From assembly GCA_039811865.1 (NCBI GenBank), contig JBDHZK010000070.1, positions 1-13,324 on the forward strand: DNA of 13,324 nt, written 5' to 3'. The DNA comes from JBDHZK01 sp039811865. Lineage in GTDB: Bacteria; Actinomycetota; Actinomycetes; Propionibacteriales; Propionibacteriaceae. The notes beneath the pieces were generated by a model. It ran no database searches and was not told the origin of the DNA. It worked only from the letters and a program-made list of their open reading frames with translations. Each line of letters starts with the position of its first letter. The first letter of the stretch is position 1. Positions 12,730-13,324 of this stretch are shown here, piece after piece. Position numbers and translations under genes: made by a program.

Positions 12730-13324
12730 CGCCCGTACCGGCGCTCCCGCTGGGCGTAGGAGCGCAGGGCGCGGATGAAATCGACCTTACGGAAGTCGGG
12801 CCAAAGGGCCTCGCAAAAGTAGAACTCGCTGTGCGCCGACTGCCACATCAAGAAGCCGGAAAGCCGCTGCTCCCCCGACGTGCGGATGATCAGGTCTGGG
12901 TCGGGCTGTCCCTTGGTGTAAAGGTGTTCGGCGATCTGGTCGATCTCCAGCGTGGACGCCAGTTCCAGCAGCGACGCGCCCTTGGCCGCCTCCTCGGCGA
13001 GCAGCGAGCGGACCGCCTCGGTCAGCTCGTGCCGACCACCGTAGGAGACTGCGATGTTGACGTGCATGCCGGTGTGATCGGCGGTGGCGTCCTCGGCTCG
13101 CCGCAGGGCGTCGGCCATGGACGCCGGCAGCAACGCCAGGTCGCCGACGACCTGGACGCGCCGGGTGGGCGAGGTCGCCAACTCGGCAACCAGTCCCTCG
13201 ATGACCTCGAGCAGCGGCTCGACCTCGCCGGCGGCGCTACGGCTGAGGTTGTCGGTGGACAGCACCCACAGTGTGGTCACCCCGATGCCGGCCTCCTCGC
13301 ACCAGCCGACGAACTCCTTGAGTT
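12726..13324 (-). CDS. uppS: cis-prenyltransferase (isoprenyl transferase), N-terminus off the right edge
   Basis: Condenses isopentenyl diphosphate with an allylic diphosphate to give a Z-prenyl diphosphate for cell-wall lipid carriers. The frame is open to the right edge (first residues LKEFVGWCEEAGIGVTTLWV), so about the first fifth, including the HxxGNxR motif, is missing. Visible family marks are LSTDNLSR, NIAVSYGGRHELTEAV, and the signature IRTSGEQRLSGFLMWQSAHS, which holds the Arg and Ser residues that bind isopentenyl diphosphate, then EFYF and a final RRYGR. LSTDNL in place of the usual FSTENW resembles, from memory, the short-chain Z-farnesyl diphosphate synthase Rv1086 of M. tuberculosis more than the long-chain enzymes. 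Product length cannot be settled from this part. The stop is 13 bases from that of the convergent GH31 gene. Confidence 0.92.
   Translation of the reverse strand, partial: LKEFVGWCEEAGIGVTTLWVLSTDNLSRSAAGEVEPLLEVIEGLVAELATSPTRRVQVVGDLALLPASMADALRRAEDATADHTGMHVNIAVSYGGRHELTEAVRSLLAEEAAKGASLLELASTLEIDQIAEHLYTKGQPDPDLIIRTSGEQRLSGFLMWQSAHSEFYFCEALWPDFRKVDFIRALRSYAQRERRYGR

Overview
The window is very GC-rich with GTG starts, stop/start overlaps and TAnnnT motifs placed a few bases before start codons. This is typical of an actinomycete. Gene content (UppS-like cis-prenyltransferase, PIN-PhoH ATPase, DUF4245 protein, exonuclease VII subunits) recalls, from memory, the Mycobacterium tuberculosis Rv1086-Rv1108c neighbourhood. 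A Propionibacteriales-type genome is plausible, but species cannot be assigned from sequence alone.

Layout. 1-413: 3' end of an unrecognised beta-rich protein that appears frameshifted near its C-terminus. 496-1559: an HPr-kinase-like P-loop protein overlapping a PqqD-like protein. 1569-3004: xseA and xseB, overlapping. 3023-4918 (minus): acetyl-CoA synthetase, convergent with xseB. 4919-5111: divergent intergenic region with a 16-bp imperfect inverted repeat. 5112-5657: DUF4245 membrane-anchored protein. 5702-7135: a multi-pass membrane protein whose tail overlaps the next convergent gene antisense by 123 bp. 7013-8645 (minus): three genes joined by GTGA overlaps, each with an N-terminal membrane segment and what I read as the same diverged beta-sandwich domain. 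8706-10061 (minus): PIN-PhoH ATPase. 10062-10348: divergent intergenic region with two palindromes. 10349-12712: cytoplasmic GH31 glycosidase with a non-canonical nucleophile motif. 12726-13324 (minus): cis-prenyltransferase running off the right edge.

How the genes relate. xseA/xseB form exonuclease VII (DNA repair). Acs activates acetate. PhoH is probably an RNA-acting ATPase/nuclease, UppS makes a Z-prenyl diphosphate, and GH31 cleaves an alpha-glycoside. These look like core or metabolic genes without one shared pathway. The parts with least known function are the HprK-like/PqqD-like pair, which lacks a visible precursor peptide or radical SAM partner, and the three-gene cassette of membrane-anchored beta-sandwich proteins facing a large unknown membrane protein. 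I see no tRNA, rRNA, CRISPR array, transposase or integrase.
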